DNA from: DASSUW01 sp963806395
GTDB taxonomy: Bacteria; Actinomycetota; Thermoleophilia; Solirubrobacterales; Solirubrobacteraceae
Direction: 5' to 3'
Assembly (NCBI GenBank): GCA_963806395.1
Contig: CAWDYI010000005.1
Span: 186,001-250,000 of the forward strand
Length of the DNA: 64,000 bases
The position numbers and the translations under genes were made by a program. How positions within the stretch are numbered: the stretch's first letter is position 1; every line of letters begins with the position of its first letter. Under the pieces are notes generated by a model. It searched no databases. It was given only the letters and a program-made list of their open reading frames with translations, and was not told the DNA's origin. This document shows positions 32,995 through 45,285 of the stretch, piece after piece.

Positions 32995-34659
32995 TCAGCG
33001 GTTGGCGCCGACGACGCGCGAAGCGCTCACGATGCCGTCGCCGTAGAACCCGTTGAGGTCACGGCTGCCCTCGCACGTGGCGGTGTACGTCCCCGTCGCG
33101 TCCTCCGGGTAATGGAACTCGCGCGGCTCCGGGCACGGCGTGTTCTGCGCCGTCCGGCGAAGGATCTGCTCGACCCTCCGCGGAGCGAGCGTGAGCCCGC
33201 CGTGCTTGCGGTCGCGCTTGCCGTACTCGGCCACGGCCAGTGCGGCTACGCCCGCCGCGTGCGGCGAGGCCATCGAGGTGCCCTGCAGCCAGACCCAGTA
33301 GTTGTCGCCTTCCTTGACGACCGATGCGGCGGTCGCCGGGTCGGCGAGCTCGGCTGCGCCGGCCGCCTTCGGGAACGGCGCGAGGATCTTGTTCTGCGGG
33401 AACGGCCGCGCCGGGTCGCGCGAGTCGCCGCCGGGCGCCGACAGGTCGGCCTGCTCGACGCCGTAGTCCGAGTAGAACGCCTTGCGCTTGCTCGGGCCGA
33501 CCGACGTGACGCCGATGACGCCGTTGCCCTCGAGCGGCATGCTCAGACAGCTGTTGTTCACGATGCGCTCGCGCGGGCCCGCCACCGGCGGATAGTCGGG
33601 GCTCGAGTCGTCGAACTCGGGGTGGCCGAGGTCGGTGAAGCCGTTCCCCTCCGCCGACACGAGCGTCACGCCGCGGTTGCGCGCGTAGTTGAGCGCGCGC
33701 TGCGTGGCCTGGATGGTCAGGCGCTGCTGCGCCTGCTCGGCCGGCGAATCGGCCGGGTTGTCGGCGCAGTTGTAGAGCCACGGATCGATGTAGTACGACA
33801 TGTTCACCACGTCGATCCCCTGGTCGCCGGCGTAGGTCAGCGCGTCGACGGACGGCTGCAGGAAGAAGTAGCCGAAGTCCTGGCCGGCACGCAGATTGAC
33901 GAGCTCGACCTTCGGGGCGACGCCGGACATGCCGATGCCGTTGAGCGCCGCGCCGATGGTGCCGGCGACGTGGGTACCGTGGCCGTGGTCGTCAACGTCG
34001 GGTCCGTCGGCACACGACTGGTCGGCCTCCTCCGCGCACGGACCGTCGACCACCTCGCCGTTCGGCGCCGTCGGGATGTCGAACGTGAAGTTGCGCGACA
34101 GCGACTTGTTGAAGTTCGGCGCGATGTCGGGGTGCGATCCCTCGATGCCCGTGTCGATGATGCCGACGCGGACGGCGCGGCTGCCCTGGTTGCGGGCGTA
34201 GGAGCCCTCAGGCGTGGCGCCGATCATGCGCATGTCCCACTGGGCGCCGTAGAACGGATCGGCCTCGGGCGCGGCCTTCGGCTGGCCGGCGCGCTTGCTC
34301 TTGGCCCGGTGGCCGTCGAACGCCGGGTTCTCGACGTCGGCACCGCGGGCGACCTCGTCCTTCGGCGCCTGGCCGATCGGGCGGTTCGGCGCAGCGCCGA
34401 CGAGCGCGTCCTCACGCCCGGCCTCCTGCGCGAAGTCCTTCTCGCTCGATCGCACCGTGGCGAGGCCGATCTTGGTGTTCACCCTGACGATGCGTCCGCC
34501 GGCATCCTCGACCGCCTCACGACCCTGCGCGGCGCTGACGCCGCGCTCGTACAGCACGACGTACTCCTTCGCCTCTCCGCCTGCGTCGGCGGTCTGGGCC
34601 ACGCCGAAAGCGGCGGCAACCAGCAGACCCGCCAAAACGGGCTTGCGCATGCTGGGCAT
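32995..34659 (-). CDS. Secreted S8 family serine peptidase (subtilase)
   Basis: 554 aa. Signal peptide 1-26 (TADA|G), an I9-like propeptide about 30-105, then the catalytic domain: Asp169 in GIIDTGIEGSHPD, His227 in DDHGHGTHVAGT, oxyanion Asn in SAEGNGF, and Ser near 465 in GTSMASPHAAG. Two Cys in the insert PCAEEADQSCADGP and pairs near the C-terminus could form disulfides. ATG 34659 is supported by an AGGAGG site six bases upstream. Extracellular protein degradation is the likely role. Confidence 0.94.
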   Translation of the reverse strand: MPSMRKPVLAGLLVAAAFGVAQTADAGGEAKEYVVLYERGVSAAQGREAVEDAGGRIVRVNTKIGLATVRSSEKDFAQEAGREDALVGAAPNRPIGQAPKDEVARGADVENPAFDGHRAKSKRAGQPKAAPEADPFYGAQWDMRMIGATPEGSYARNQGSRAVRVGIIDTGIEGSHPDIAPNFNKSLSRNFTFDIPTAPNGEVVDGPCAEEADQSCADGPDVDDHGHGTHVAGTIGAALNGIGMSGVAPKVELVNLRAGQDFGYFFLQPSVDALTYAGDQGIDVVNMSYYIDPWLYNCADNPADSPAEQAQQRLTIQATQRALNYARNRGVTLVSAEGNGFTDLGHPEFDDSSPDYPPVAGPRERIVNNSCLSMPLEGNGVIGVTSVGPSKRKAFYSDYGVEQADLSAPGGDSRDPARPFPQNKILAPFPKAAGAAELADPATAASVVKEGDNYWVWLQGTSMASPHAAGVAALAVAEYGKRDRKHGGLTLAPRRVEQILRRTAQNTPCPEPREFHYPEDATGTYTATCEGSRDLNGFYGDGIVSASRVVGANR

Positions 34660-34742
34660 GCGGCACCTCCTCTGAGATTTTCGGCGGCCGGCACCCCTGC
34701 CTGACCGCTCGTCGTTGCGCGCAGGCTACCGAGGAGGGGGTG

Positions 34743-35729
34743 TCAGAAATCGTCCGGCGCGAACGCCTGTGCGATCGCGGCGCGCGCGTAGCCGGCGCCC
34801 AGGCACGCCATCAGCTTCATCCGCGCCGCCGCCGGGCTCAGCGCCGCGGCGCAGATCAGCGGCCCGGTGCGCAGGTCGCGCTCGGCGCCCTCGAACGCGT
34901 ACGTGCTGCGGAGGATCGAGCCGCGCTCGGGCCGAACCGTGACGACGACGGGAACGCGCGCCGCGGCCCGGCGCATGGCGACGAGGAACGGCGGAGGCGT
35001 GTGGCCGGCGCCGAGCACGACGGCCACGAGGCCGTCGGCGCCGGCCTCGATCGCGGCGCCGACGAGCGTGCCGTCGGCGCCGAGCGCGGCCGGGACGATG
35101 TGGACCGTCGCGTCGAGCGCCGCGACGGGCACCGGCGGGAAGCGCTCGAGCCGGCGCGCCATCCACGCGCGCCCCTCCTGCACCCGGCCGACGGGACCGA
35201 GGCGCGGCGAGTCGAACGCGTCGGGCGCGGTCGAGTCGGTCTTGCGGACGGCGCGCGCGGCGTGCACCTTGCCCGCGAAGGCGATCAGGACGCCGAGGCC
35301 CTCCGAGCCGGCGGCGCCCGCCACGACGACGGCGTCGTACAGGTTGGCCGGGCCGTCCGCCCCGAGCGCCGAGGACGGGCGCATCGCGCCCGTGAAGACG
35401 ATCGGCGCGTCACCGGCGTACAGCAGGTCGCACAGCAGCGCGACCTCCTCGAGCGTGTCGGTGCCGAACGTGACGACGACGCCGCGGCCGGCCTCGGCCT
35501 CGGCAGCGGCGGCGCGCGCGATGTCCAGCGCGTCGACCGCCGTCAACTGCACGCTCGGGCGCGTGCTCACGGTGCGCGCCCGCAGGTCGGGAATGTCCGC
35601 CAGCTCCGGCACCGCCTTCACGAGCCCCTCGGCGTCCAGCTTCGGCACCGCACCGGCGCCCGCCGAGCCCGACATCGCGATCGTCCCGCCGGCGGCGAGC
35701 ACGGTGACCTCACGGACGGGCTCGAGCAC
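34743..35729 (-). CDS. Asparaginase (type I/II L-asparaginase family)
   Basis: 328 aa. Hydrolyses L-asparagine to aspartate and ammonia. Both catalytic triads are visible: the first Thr in LAAGGTIAMSG and the TDTLEE motif in VVVTFGTDTLEEVA, with AMRPSSALGADGPANLYDAV and GKVHAARAVRKTDS typical of the family. No signal peptide, so cytoplasmic. Start uncertain by a few codons: the first residues MLEPVREVTV fit the family. Confidence 0.9.
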   Translation of the reverse strand: MLEPVREVTVLAAGGTIAMSGSAGAGAVPKLDAEGLVKAVPELADIPDLRARTVSTRPSVQLTAVDALDIARAAAAEAEAGRGVVVTFGTDTLEEVALLCDLLYAGDAPIVFTGAMRPSSALGADGPANLYDAVVVAGAAGSEGLGVLIAFAGKVHAARAVRKTDSTAPDAFDSPRLGPVGRVQEGRAWMARRLERFPPVPVAALDATVHIVPAALGADGTLVGAAIEAGADGLVAVVLGAGHTPPPFLVAMRRAAARVPVVVTVRPERGSILRSTYAFEGAERDLRTGPLICAAALSPAAARMKLMACLGAGYARAAIAQAFAPDDF

Positions 35730-35750
35730 CGCGCGAGCCTACCCCAGCCG

Positions 35751-35807
35751 CCTAAGGGTCTGACCCCCTTAGCGTCGCGGCGGCGTAAGGGGGTCTGACC
35801 CCCTTAG
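35751..35807. repeat. Two tandem TAAGGGGGTC/GACCCCCTTA hairpins in a divergent intergenic region
   Basis: The 15-mer GTCTGACCCCCTTAG occurs at 35758-35772 and 35793-35807, 35 bp apart. Each copy ends a hairpin: imperfect at 35752-35772, perfect 10-bp arms with one-base loop at 35786-35806, followed by a TTTT run at 35812. They lie between two genes that diverge, where a terminator for either is not expected. Confidence 0.8.
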
Positions 35808-35870
35808 TGGATTTTCCCTGGTAACAGTCGCTTTACCCGATCGCGTCCGTGGCGAGCCACGCTGGGCCCC

Positions 35871-36662
35871 ATGGCCGCCTCGACCGCCGCCGTCGCCGGG
35901 TTCGCCCCGCCCGACGGCCGCTCCCGCCGCGGACGCCTCCTGCTCTCCGAGGGCGCCCGGACCACGATCCACGTCGCCTGCCACGACGCGGATCGCACCG
36001 AGATCCGCGTCGTGGTGCTGCCCGGCCAGGAACGCCTGGAGCCGTGGTGCGCGCGGCACGGGATCGACGAGGCGCTCGTGGGCGGGTTCTTCGTCCGGCC
36101 GCACGGGACGCCGCTGGGCGAGGTGCGCACCCACGGCGTCGTGCGCGACCACGTGCCGTTCGACGCGCCGTGGCACGCCGTCCGCGCGTGCGTGCACGTC
36201 GAGGGCGGCACGGCGCGGATCGCTCGTCGCGACCGCCTCGACGCGGAGCCGCGCGGCGACCTGCTGCAGGCCGGCCCGCTCCTGGTCGCCGATCGCGAGG
36301 TCGTCTACGACGCGGACGCCGACGCGGAGGGGTTCCGGGCGGCGGCGCATCAGTTCGATCCCGACCCGACGGAGGGCCGCCACCCGCGTGCCGCGCTCGG
36401 CATGGCGCCCGGGCGGATCGTCGCGGTCGCGTGCGACGGCCGCTCGCGCCGCGACGCAGGGCTCACGCTGCTCGAGCTCGCGAAGCTGATGGCCGCGCTC
36501 GGCTGCGAGCACGCGCTCAACCTCGACGGCGGCGGCTCGACCGCGCTCGTGTCCGGCGGCCGGCTGCAGAACCTCCCCCGGCGTGACTTCGAGGAGCCCG
36601 AGCCGGGCGGGCGGCCGGTCTCGACCGCTCTCGAGTTCCGCCCGTCGGGCGCCCTCCGCTGA
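35871..36662 (+). CDS. Phosphodiester glycosidase family protein (NAGPA-like)
   Basis: 263 aa, similar to the NAGPA/phosphodiester-glycosidase domain, which cleaves sugar phosphodiesters such as capped GlcNAc-phosphate. Conserved parts are VGGFFVRPHGTPLGEV, AALGMAPGRIVAVACDGRS and the C-terminal LNLDGGGSTALVSGGRLQN. There is no signal peptide. Followed by a GT4 glycosyltransferase gene 87 bp downstream, suggesting a role with cell-surface sugars. Confidence 0.85.
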   Translation: MAASTAAVAGFAPPDGRSRRGRLLLSEGARTTIHVACHDADRTEIRVVVLPGQERLEPWCARHGIDEALVGGFFVRPHGTPLGEVRTHGVVRDHVPFDAPWHAVRACVHVEGGTARIARRDRLDAEPRGDLLQAGPLLVADREVVYDADADAEGFRAAAHQFDPDPTEGRHPRAALGMAPGRIVAVACDGRSRRDAGLTLLELAKLMAALGCEHALNLDGGGSTALVSGGRLQNLPRRDFEEPEPGGRPVSTALEFRPSGALR

Positions 36663-36749
36663 GCGTCCCAGACCGCTCGTCTCATCGGGCGCGCCGCAGG
36701 GTATGGTCACGGTCTGGCCACGATTCGTTCACACGCACCGCGGGTCGTC

Positions 36750-38129
36750 ATGGGGCTCGCGTTCTTTCCGCGCGGCGGCTCGGCGCATGTGGCGCGCAAC
36801 CTCGCCTGCACGCTCGGCGACGTCGGCTGGGACGTGACGGTTCTCACGGGCTCGATCACCCACGACGACGAGCCCGGCGACGCGCGCGAGTTCTACCGCG
36901 GGCTCGACGTGCGCCCCCAGGACTTCACGCGAGCGCTCGAGGCGCCCGACCCGATGCGCGCCGACCCGCCGATGCACCCCTCCTACGAGGACCGGCCCGG
37001 AGCGCCGGATCGGATCTTCGCGTCGCTCGACGAGGGCGAGTACGAGCACCAGGTCACGGCGTGGTGCCGGGCGCTCCAGTCGGTCGACGCGGCGAACGCG
37101 GACGTCCTGCATCTGCACCACCTGACCCCGATCCACGAGGCGGCCGCGCGCGTGGCGCCGGCCGTGCCCGTGGTCGGCCACCTCCACGGCACCGAGCTGC
37201 TGATGCTGGAGGCGATCGAGAAGGACCCGCAGCGCTGGCGCCACGGCGAGGCGTGGGCGGCCCGCATGCGCGCGTGGGCGGCCGGCTGCGAGCGGATCAT
37301 CGTGCTCTCCAAGGGCCAGGTGGCGCGTGCCGAGGAGCTGCTCGGCGTCGCCGAGGAGCGGTGCGTGCTGGTGCCCAACGGGTTCGATCCGCGCGCCTTC
37401 AAGCCGGAGCAGGTCGACCGGCGCGCGCACTGGCGGCGCCACCTGGTGGACGCGCCGCGCGGATGGGCCCCCGGCGAGCGCCCGGGCTCGGTGCGCTACG
37501 CGGAGTCCGACCTGGAGGCGTTCGAGGACGAGCAGGGCCCGACGCCGGTGCTCCTGTACGTCGGGCGCTTCACCGAGGTCAAGCGGCTGCCGCTGCTGAT
37601 CGAGGCGTACGAGAACGCTCGCCCGGGGTTCGCGACGCGGGCGCCGCTCGTGGTCGTGGGCGGCTTCCCGGGGGAGTGGGAGGGCGAGCACCCGCTGGAG
37701 GCGATCGAGCGCACCGGCGCGCAGGACGTGTTCCTCGCCGGCTGGCACGGGCACGATGCGCTGCCGTCGTTCCTCGCGGCCTCAGACGTCGTGGTGCTCC
37801 CGTCCGTCCGCGAGCAGTTCGGCCAGGTGCTCGTCGAGGGCATGGCGTGCGGACTGCCCGCGATCGCCGTCGACGCGTGGGGGCCGGCGGACATCGTCGA
37901 GCACGGCGAGACGGGCTGGCTGGTCGAGCCGGACGACCGCGTGTCGCTCGCCAATGCGCTCGTGCACGCCGTCAACTGCCCGATCGAGCGCGCCCGCCGC
38001 GGCGAGCGTGCGGCCGTCGAGGCGAACGAGAGCTATGCGTGGCCGGCGCTGGCCGAGGACGTGGCAGCGGCCTACGACGCGGCGCGCAGCATGACCCACG
38101 GCGGGCTGCTGGGCGCAGCGCCCAGCTAG
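36750..38129 (+). CDS. GT4 family glycosyltransferase
   Basis: 459-aa GT-B glycosyltransferase. N-terminal Rossmann part RGGSAHVARNLACTLGDVGWDVTVLTG, acceptor-side GHLHGTELLML, nucleotide-sugar part VLLYVGRFTEVKRLPLLIEAY and EX7E-type FGQVLVEGMACGLPAIAVDAWGPADIV. An insertion near 225-260 (HWRRHLVDAPRGWAPGERPGSVRYAES) is unusual. ATG 36750 is the first standard start, but the frame is open upstream and the leading strand (RVVMGLAFF) would be complete with CTG 36714. Overlaps the convergent secreted-protein gene by 4 nt. Acceptor unknown. Confidence 0.9.
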   Translation: MGLAFFPRGGSAHVARNLACTLGDVGWDVTVLTGSITHDDEPGDAREFYRGLDVRPQDFTRALEAPDPMRADPPMHPSYEDRPGAPDRIFASLDEGEYEHQVTAWCRALQSVDAANADVLHLHHLTPIHEAAARVAPAVPVVGHLHGTELLMLEAIEKDPQRWRHGEAWAARMRAWAAGCERIIVLSKGQVARAEELLGVAEERCVLVPNGFDPRAFKPEQVDRRAHWRRHLVDAPRGWAPGERPGSVRYAESDLEAFEDEQGPTPVLLYVGRFTEVKRLPLLIEAYENARPGFATRAPLVVVGGFPGEWEGEHPLEAIERTGAQDVFLAGWHGHDALPSFLAASDVVVLPSVREQFGQVLVEGMACGLPAIAVDAWGPADIVEHGETGWLVEPDDRVSLANALVHAVNCPIERARRGERAAVEANESYAWPALAEDVAAAYDAARSMTHGGLLGAAPS

Positions 38130-38764
38130 TCGCTGAAGGAGCCGTCGAACAGGTCTGCGTCGGCCGCCGGGACGCCGAGCGCCTCGAGGCGCGTCACCGC
38201 TCGCGCGAGACGACGATCGATCCCACCGGTGTGCTCGGCCGCGTGCAACGTGCGCTGCGCCTGCCGCATCGCCGCGGAGCGGCGGTAGCCGTTGCGGACG
38301 AACGCGCGCGCCTCGGCACAGACGTCGACGGCCGGCAGAGCGGCGAGGCTCGCGTACACGCGCTTGATCCGGCGCCACGCGGTGCGACCGCCGCGGAGGC
38401 CCGGATCGGCGGTCGGGATCGCGTGCATGTCGGTCACGGCGCGCCGGACCGCCGGGTCGATCGTGCGCATGAAGGCCCCGAGGCCCTGTGTGATCTCGAT
38501 CGTGGAGAGCGCGGCCGCACGGCCCTTGGGCGCGCGCTGGATGCGGCGCGCCAGTCGCGGTTCCGCGAGACATCCCGTCGGCGCCCCGATGGTCGCCTGC
38601 AGGGCCACCGCGGCCGCCTCGAAGTCGGTCGCCAGCCGCAGGCCGATGTCCGCGAACGCGCGTGCGTTGGCGCGCTCGTCCGGCGGCGCCTGGGCGCTCG
38701 CGACGGCGGGCGCGGCGAGGAGGAACACGGCGGAGAGCAGGATGGAGGCGATGCGCGGCGACAT
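38126..38764 (-). CDS. Secreted hypothetical protein
   Basis: 212 aa with a clear signal peptide (ILLSAVFLLAAPAVASAQ|A). The mature part is alpha-helical and Arg/Ala-rich, with Cys in GCLAE and DVCAEA that might pair. No known domain. Divergent from gltB and convergent with the GT4 gene. Function unknown. Confidence 0.8.
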   Translation of the reverse strand: MSPRIASILLSAVFLLAAPAVASAQAPPDERANARAFADIGLRLATDFEAAAVALQATIGAPTGCLAEPRLARRIQRAPKGRAAALSTIEITQGLGAFMRTIDPAVRRAVTDMHAIPTADPGLRGGRTAWRRIKRVYASLAALPAVDVCAEARAFVRNGYRRSAAMRQAQRTLHAAEHTGGIDRRLARAVTRLEALGVPAADADLFDGSFSD

Positions 38765-38817
38765 GTCTGAAACGCATCGGCTCGAAACCCGTTCACCTGC
38801 AACGATTCTTCACGTCA

Positions 38818-38834
38818 ACGCAACAATGTTGCGT
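38818..38834. promoter_or_regulatory. Inverted repeat ACGCAAC-AAT-GTTGCGT upstream of gltB
   Basis: Perfect 7-bp arms with a 3-nt spacer, in the 208-bp region between the divergent secreted-protein gene and gltB. Its size and symmetry fit a dimeric regulator site. It lies 138 bp before the gltB ATG and 54 bp before the divergent start. No matching regulator is in the window. The rest of the interval shows no gene. Confidence 0.5.
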
Positions 38835-38972
38835 CAGGGCCCCGGTACGACCCTGTGATCGCTGCAAACGACGCATGAACGTGACACTCGGCCGGAGACA
38901 GCCGCCTGAGCCGCTGCTACCTTTCCGCCCTCCCGCGTAGTTCCGACCGCCGCCGCCCTCGGGAGCAACGCA

Positions 38973-43522
<4,550 letters not shown>

Positions 43523-43523
<1 letters not shown>

Positions 43524-44944
43524 TGGGCAAGCTCGGCGCCTTCCTCGACATCCAGCGCGGCGGTCAGCCCGAGCGCGACCCCGCGCAGCGGACCAGCGAT
43601 TACCGCGAGTTCATGGAGACGCTGCCGGTCGAGGGGCTGCGCGATCAGGGCGCCCGCTGCATGGAGTGCGGCGTGCCGTTCTGCCACAACGGCTGCCCGC
43701 TCGGCAACCTGATCCCCGACTGGAACGACCTCGTGTACCGCGACCGCTGGCGCGAGGCGATCGACCAGCTGCACGCGACGAACAACTTCCCCGAGTTCAC
43801 CGGCAAGCTGTGCCCGGCGCCGTGCGAGGCGGCGTGCGTGCTGGAGATCCGCGAGGGCGACGCGGTCTCGATCAAGCAGATCGAGGTCTCGATCGTGAAC
43901 CGTGCGTGGGACGAGGGCTGGATCGTGCCGCGCCCGCCGGTTGTGGAGACCGGCCGCACGGTGGCGGTGATCGGCGCCGGCCCCGCCGGCCTCGCGGCCG
44001 CCCAGCAGCTGCGTCGCGCCGGCCACACGGTGACGGTCTACGAGCGCGATGAGGCCGGCGGCGGCCTCGTGCGCTTCGGCGTGCCGGACTTCAAGATCGA
44101 GAAGTGGGTGATCGAGCGCCGGCTCGACCAGCTGATCGCCGAGGGCGTGCGGTTCGAGTACGGCGTCGACGTCGGCGCCGACATCGACGCGGGCGAGCTG
44201 CGTGCCCGCCACGACGCGGTCGTGATCGCCACCGGCTCGCGCGTGCCGCGCGACCTGCCGGTGCCCGGTCGCGAGCTGGACGGCGTGCACTTCGCGATGG
44301 AGTACCTGTACGGGCGCAACCGTTGGGTGGCTGCCGGCGGCACCGAGCCGAGCCCCGTCACGGCCGCGGGCAAGCACGTGATCGTGATCGGCGGTGGCGA
44401 CACAGGCGCGGACTGCGTCGGCAACGCGCACCGCGAGCGCGCGGCCTCGGTGACCCAGATCGAGCTGCTCGGTGAGCCGCCGCCCTCGCGGCCCGACGAC
44501 CTGACGCCGTGGCCGCTGTGGCCGATGAAGCTGCGCCGCAGCTACGCCATCAAGGAGGGCGGCGAGCAGGACTTCTCGCTCTCCACGACCGCGCTGACCG
44601 GCTCGAACGGCCGCGTCGAGGAGATCCACTGGGTCCGCAACACGGGCCGCCCGCCGTTCGACGCCGTCCCGGGCACCGAGGAGTCGCACCCTGCCGGTCT
44701 GGTGCTGCTCGCGATGGGCTTCCTGTCGCCCGAGCAGGAGCTGCTCGACGCGCTCGGCGTGGAGAAGGACGCGCGCGGCAACGCGAAGGCCGGCGCCTAC
44801 GCCACCTCGGCCGACGGCGTGTTCGCCGCCGGCGACGCGCGGCGCGGCCAGTCGCTGATCGTGTGGGCGATCAACGAGGGCCGCCAGTGCGCGCGGATGG
44901 CCGACCGCTACCTGAAGGCCCTGCCCGTTCAGGCCGCCGCCTGA
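43523..44944 (+). CDS. gltD: Glutamate synthase small subunit
   Basis: 473-aa beta subunit that passes NADPH electrons through FAD and two 4Fe-4S clusters to GltB. Cluster ligands CMECGVPFCHNGCPLGN and CPAPCEAACVL, FAD site VIGAGPAGLAAAQQL, NADPH site VIGGGDTGADCVG and C-terminal GVFAAGDARRGQSLIVWAINEGR are all intact. Start ATG overlaps the gltB stop. Confidence 0.98.
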
Positions 44945-44965
44945 CGCGCCGGTATCGTCAGTCGC

Positions 44966-45253
44966 GTGGGCTGGCTCCTCTACCTGATCTCGCTCGCCTT
45001 CTGGGGCCTGATCGTCGGCGCGCTCGCGCGGCTCGCACTGCCCGGCAAGGACCCGATGCCGCTGCTCATAACGATCGCGATCGGGCTCGCCGGCTCCTTC
45101 ATCGGGGGCCTGATCGTCTACGTGATCACCGGCGGCGACTACTACGGCGCCGGCTGGCTCGTCTCGCTCGTGTGCGCGACCGGACTCGTCTACCTGATCC
45201 GCCGCTCGCGCGGGGGATCGCTGACGGATCCCGGCCGCGGCGGCCGGATGTAG
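44966..45253 (+). CDS. GlsB/YeaQ/YmgE-type small membrane protein
   Basis: 95 aa with three hydrophobic helices (GWLLYLISLAFWGLIVGALARLAL, LLITIAIGLAGSFIGGLIVYVI, GWLVSLVCATGLVYLI) in the arrangement of the transglycosylase-associated/GlsB stress protein family. The family is often stress-induced and of unknown biochemistry. GTG start 21 bp after gltD. Confidence 0.8.
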   Translation: MGWLLYLISLAFWGLIVGALARLALPGKDPMPLLITIAIGLAGSFIGGLIVYVITGGDYYGAGWLVSLVCATGLVYLIRRSRGGSLTDPGRGGRM

Positions 45254-45285
45254 ATTCCCCTCCGCCCTAAGCGAGGAGGAGCGGG

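Noticed and set aside
38840..38972. A possible riboswitch or attenuator in the gltB leader
   Set aside because: I could not fold the region into any known amino-acid or nucleotide riboswitch pattern; only the inverted repeat upstream is supported.
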